Source: Dehalococcoidia bacterium UBA3254
GTDB taxonomy: Bacteria; Chloroflexota; Dehalococcoidia; Dehalococcoidales; UBA3254
Assembly (NCBI GenBank): GCA_002362735.1
Contig: DEUU01000449.1
Coordinates: 360 to 6,315, forward strand
Direction of reading: 5' to 3'
Length of the DNA stretch: 5,956 bases
The translations under genes were made by a program, and so were the position numbers. Position 1 is the first letter of the stretch. Each line of letters begins with the position of its first letter. Shown here one piece after another: positions 5,334 to 5,956 of the stretch. Under the pieces are notes generated by a model that ran no database searches, was not told where the DNA came from, and worked only from the letters and a program-made list of their open reading frames with translations.

Positions 5334-5350
5334 TACTAAGGCGTTAACTA

Positions 5351-5812
5351 ATGTATCGAAAAATATTAGTGCCTCTGGATGACTCGGACCTGGATGAATG
5401 TGTCTTGCCTCACGTTGAACAAGCGGCTAAGGAATCCCAGACTGCTGAAGTAATATTGTTGCATGTCTGCGAGCCTCCGGTTGTCCTGGCGGACTATCCG
5501 GCATCCTCCGAGAAACATTGGGAAGAGCATATCAAACAGGAAACAGCCCACATTCAACATCAATGTCGGCTCTCCCTGGTTGACGCAGAACAAAGATTGA
5601 AGAAAGCCGGGGTTAAGGTCAGTTCTGATTCCACGCTAGGAAGAGCTCCCAAAGAAATCGTTGATTATGCCGTGAAAAATCAAGTTGACCTCATTATCAT
5701 GGCCAGTCGTGGCCACTCCGGAATTGCCCGCTGGATTTTCGGCAGCACGGCTCATAAAGTACGGCGAGCCAGTCCCGTTCCTGTTATGATCATTAAACCC
5801 GGGAAGGGCTAG
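5351..5812 (+). CDS. Universal stress protein, UspA family
   Basis: This single-domain cytoplasmic protein has the Usp alpha/beta fold, 153 aa, within the family's usual 140-160. It begins with KILVPLDDS (4-12), whose acidic pair contacts nucleotide in ATP-binding members. Next comes the LLHV strand (36-39), a longer variable helical insert rich in His and Glu (about 52-75), and LGRAPKEIVDYA (96-107). DLIIMASRGHSGIARWIFGS follows; its phosphate-loop pattern is A118-x2-G121-x9-G131-S132, with Ala in place of the first Gly of the G-x2-G-x9-G-S/T motif. ATP binding is therefore probable. It ends in SPVPVMIIKPGKG, the usual last strand. The ribosome site is modest (TAAGG, 5337-5341). Such proteins aid survival under starvation or oxidative and other stresses; the specific role here is unknown. 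It lies just after the rubredoxin terminator and may be expressed by read-through. Confidence 0.93.
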   Translation: MYRKILVPLDDSDLDECVLPHVEQAAKESQTAEVILLHVCEPPVVLADYPASSEKHWEEHIKQETAHIQHQCRLSLVDAEQRLKKAGVKVSSDSTLGRAPKEIVDYAVKNQVDLIIMASRGHSGIARWIFGSTAHKVRRASPVPVMIIKPGKG

Positions 5813-5831
5813 AAGTCAGCTTAATTTCTTA

Positions 5832-5846
5832 ACATAATCATTATCA
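5832..5846. promoter_or_regulatory. Fur/PerR-family-like box
   Basis: ATAAT-C-ATTAT (5834-5844) is a perfect palindrome. Read on the minus strand with its flanks, it gives TGATAATGATTATGT, matching the Fur 7-1-7 consensus TGATAAT-N-ATTATCA at 12 of 14 positions. It also resembles the PerR box TTATAATNATTATAA (11 of 14 on the plus strand). It lies 20 bp after the uspA-like stop codon, in the gene-free right end, and may control a gene beyond the window. The sequence is AT-rich, which lowers specificity. Confidence 0.45.
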
Positions 5847-5921
5847 AGCCCCCTGTATTTTTGGAAAATTGACCGCTACTAGGTATTTTACACATTGTGC
5901 CAGACATATACGTTCATCTAC

Positions 5922-5949
5922 TTGACATGAAGTGTTATAATAGTATTAC
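5922..5949 (+). promoter_or_regulatory. Candidate promoter at the right edge, with overlapping palindrome
   Basis: TTGACA (5922-5927) is followed 16 bp later by TATTAC (5944-5949). An independent extended -10, TGT-TATAAT (5933-5941), lies in between; it is only 8 bp from TTGACA, so the two consensus hexamers cannot be used together. A palindrome TAATA-G-TATTA (5938-5948) covers the -10 region and could be an operator. The gene served would start beyond the window. Confidence 0.4.
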
Positions 5950-5956
5950 AAAAGTG

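Noticed and set aside
5304..5341. TATACT (5332-5337) as a -10 for the uspA-like gene
   Set aside because: No -35 or extended -10 supports it, and transcription would start about 7 nt before the ATG, downstream of its ribosome site.
5114..5347. 77-codon open frame within the rubredoxin region
   Set aside because: It is a frame-shifted reading of rubredoxin running through the terminator hairpin.

Overview
The window carries seven protein genes whose shared theme is iron acquisition and iron-sulfur/redox proteins. The style suggests an anaerobic Gram-positive bacterium of the Clostridia, perhaps a Peptococcaceae/Desulfotomaculum-like lineage. The reasons are strong AGGAGG-type ribosome binding sites, compact intergenic regions, an Amt protein without a signal peptide, a DtxR-FeoA fusion with a compact FeoB, rubredoxin, and a clostridial-type ferredoxin/zinc-ribbon pair. 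The lineage is inferred from protein style, not proven.

Left end (1-668, minus strand): the N-terminal 222 codons of an ammonium transporter (Amt), cut by the window edge. A 292-bp divergent intergenic region (669-960) separates it from a ferrous iron uptake operon on the plus strand. This region holds four 11-bp-phased direct repeats (841-884), an extended -10 promoter (885-914) and two tandem TTAGG-N4-CCTAA operators (913-945) lying on the -10 and start site.

Iron operon (961-3661): a DtxR-type metal-dependent repressor fused to a FeoA domain, followed by FeoB, whose start overlaps the repressor's end by 11 bp. The operators match the DtxR/IdeR/SirR type, so the first gene probably represses its own operon when Fe2+ is plentiful.

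Redox region (3662-5812, all plus strand): a 252-bp intergenic region contains a 16-bp perfect-arm inverted repeat of FNR/CRP type, placed exactly where a class II activator would sit (-41.5) relative to a good -10. It precedes a 78-aa cysteine-rich zinc-ribbon-like protein and a 243-aa ferredoxin-domain protein of the kind often found with hybrid cluster protein (FrdX-like). Then come a rubredoxin gene with its own extended -10 promoter, a GC-rich hairpin terminator, and a UspA-type universal stress protein.

Right end (5813-5956): no gene, but a Fur/PerR-like box (5832-5846) and promoter-like motifs that probably serve a gene beyond the window. Taken together, the window has three separate candidate metal- or redox-sensing regulatory sites (DtxR-type, FNR/CRP-type, Fur/PerR-type) around genes for iron import and iron-protein electron carriers. 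No mobile element, CRISPR array, tRNA or rRNA was seen.
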